NCBI GenBank assembly: GCA_020746835.1
Contig: JAGPNK010000007.1
Coordinates: 2,087,685 to 2,151,684 of the forward strand
Direction of reading: 5' to 3'
Source: Stachybotrys elegans
Taxonomy: Eukaryota; Ascomycota; Sordariomycetes; Hypocreales; Stachybotryaceae
DNA: 64,000 nt
Position numbers and translations under genes: made by a program. The notes beneath the pieces are model-generated. The model saw nothing but the letters and a program-made list of their open reading frames with translations, had not been told where the DNA came from and did no database searches. Shown in pieces: positions 63,041 through 64,000 of the stretch. Within the stretch, counting starts at the first letter, position 1. Each line of letters begins with the position of its first letter.

Positions 63041-63928
63041 TGTGGCTTGTAATAAAGTTATAGCCACCTGTGGCTCAGCCACTCAGCCAGTTGGCTACCC
63101 TATACAGACAGCCTAACAATAGCCTTATTATTGTTTCTCTTTACTATTTATAACTATATTGGTTGCTAGGGCACTAGGCACTACCTTTACTATTTATTTA
63201 CTTACTATTGCTTATACTCTATATTATATACTCTTTTCCTTATTATATAAATATAATAGATTTTATAATATAAAGCAATTAGTTATAAATACTATAGTAT
63301 TTAATAGATATAAATATAGTATATTCTTTAATTTAATATAGCTTATACTATTTAATATTATACTTTTTATTAAATAGAATTACCTTCTCTAAGTACTTTA
63401 CTCTTATTTAAGCCTATTAAACTTTATATTAAATAGTAAGTATAGAAGTTAATAACTAATCTATCTAGCTTTCTAATCTATTATACTAATATAATTATAA
63501 AAAAAACTATTCAACTAATTAAAGATTAATACTCTTAGTAATTTAATTAAATATCTATTAATTAAAAGAGATTAATCTAGAATAATATATAATAAATAAT
63601 AAATATAATAAATATATTTATACTAAATATAGCTATACTAATAATAGTAATATTATTAATATATAATAATATTATTAAACTATTAGCTAAAGCTATAAAC
63701 TATATATAATATAATATTAATATAAGTATTATAATAAGGAAAAGAGTATATAGTATAGAGTATAAATAGTAAAGAGTAAATAAATAGTAGAGATAGTATC
63801 TAGTACCCTAGTAACTAATATAGTTATAAATAGTAAAGAAGAATAATAATAAGGCTATTATTAGGTATATAGAGTAGCCAACTAGCTAAGTAGCTAAGCC
63901 ATAGGTAGCTATAATATTATAAGCCACA
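63041..63928. mobile_element. TIR (MITE-like) element, copy B
   Basis: Left arm about 63,041-63,246 and right arm about 63,733-63,928 are inverted copies around a 480-bp AT-rich centre without open frame. Matching blocks include gccaactagctaagtagctaagcc on the right and the complement of ggctcagccactcagccagttggc on the left (differences are transitions). There is no transposase, so it would be non-autonomous. The left arm is much less mutated than the right. Confidence 0.65.
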
Positions 63929-64000
63929 CTAAGCTTAACTATATATAGGTATATAATATAATGGAATATTAAGATATATATATATAGAGAGTTAGAGCAG

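Larger units (their letters stand above)
50510..64000. other. AT-rich, RIP-mutated block (gene-free)
   Basis: Base composition changes abruptly near 50,510 to sequence made almost only of A and T with TpA-rich strings. CpG is nearly absent and open frames are interrupted every few codons. Repeat copies inside differ by transitions. This is the appearance of a RIP-mutated, heterochromatic transposon nest in an ascomycete; it could be part of a centromere, a subtelomere or an interstitial AT block, which this window cannot decide. I find no functional gene in it. Confidence 0.9.

Noticed and set aside
63159..63341. 60-codon open frame at the edge of the unmutated island
   Set aside because: Runs from a TIR arm into AT-only DNA and encodes low-complexity Ile/Tyr/Phe sequence.
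50510..64000. CRISPR-like or regulatory array from the many short AT repeats
   Set aside because: Spacing is irregular, and the similarity is explained by RIP-mutated repeat copies and low complexity in a eukaryotic genome.

Overview
The first 50.5 kb is ordinary, gene-dense eukaryotic DNA. Genes have many short introns (about 47-115 nt) with GTAAGT-type donors and CTAAC/CTGAC branch points, and intergenic gaps are short. Gene content (class V myosin, Rheb, a Wapl-like protein, TFIIIC, P5B ATPase, a GTP-cyclohydrolase-II-like uracil catabolism protein) points to a filamentous ascomycete, most likely a Sordariomycete; I cannot name the genus. The last 13.5 kb (about 50,510 to the window end) is extremely AT-rich and has almost no CpG and no long reading frame. 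Its repeat copies differ by C-to-T and G-to-A transitions, the mark of repeat-induced point mutation (RIP).

Layout: a lysine-rich nuclear-type protein (448-1401 +); TFIIIC B-block subunit (1752-7828 +); UBE2J1-type ubiquitin-conjugating enzyme (8046-9154 -); a 50-aa complex I subunit (10025-10321 +); P5B ATPase (10812-15371 -); NAP1 (17222-18756 +); class V myosin (21016-26154 +); Fap7 adenylate kinase (26753-27508 +); ITPase (28176-29050 +); C78 peptidase (29170 to about 30798 -); seryl-tRNA synthetase (31954-33688 -); Rheb GTPase (34980-35756 -); Wapl-like cohesin regulator (36517-38908 -); uracil phosphoribosyltransferase (39684-40683 +); Elf1 (40786-41353 -); Urc1/GTP cyclohydrolase II-like (42319-44923 +); a hypothetical protein (45774-46272 +); ribosomal protein eS1 (47697-48722 +); ABHD11-like hydrolase (49250-50439 -). 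Exon structures were worked out by hand from splice signals, reading frame and recalled family conservation. Each full gene model sums to a whole number of codons.

Most genes are unrelated housekeeping neighbours. The one pair that makes pathway sense is uracil phosphoribosyltransferase and Urc1, 1.6 kb apart with Elf1 between them; both activities belong to the fungal URC uracil-degradation route. Urc1 has the most unusual structure here: 19 exons in 2.6 kb, including microexons of 9, 4 and 4 nt that are needed to keep the frame.

The AT-rich block holds a 9.9-kb element bounded by 137-bp direct repeats (probable LTRs) with a 5-bp aactt target duplication, two copies of a terminal-inverted-repeat element, and a small island of unmutated sequence near 63.0-63.2 kb. 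I found no tRNA or rRNA genes and no CRISPR array, and no clearly new system.
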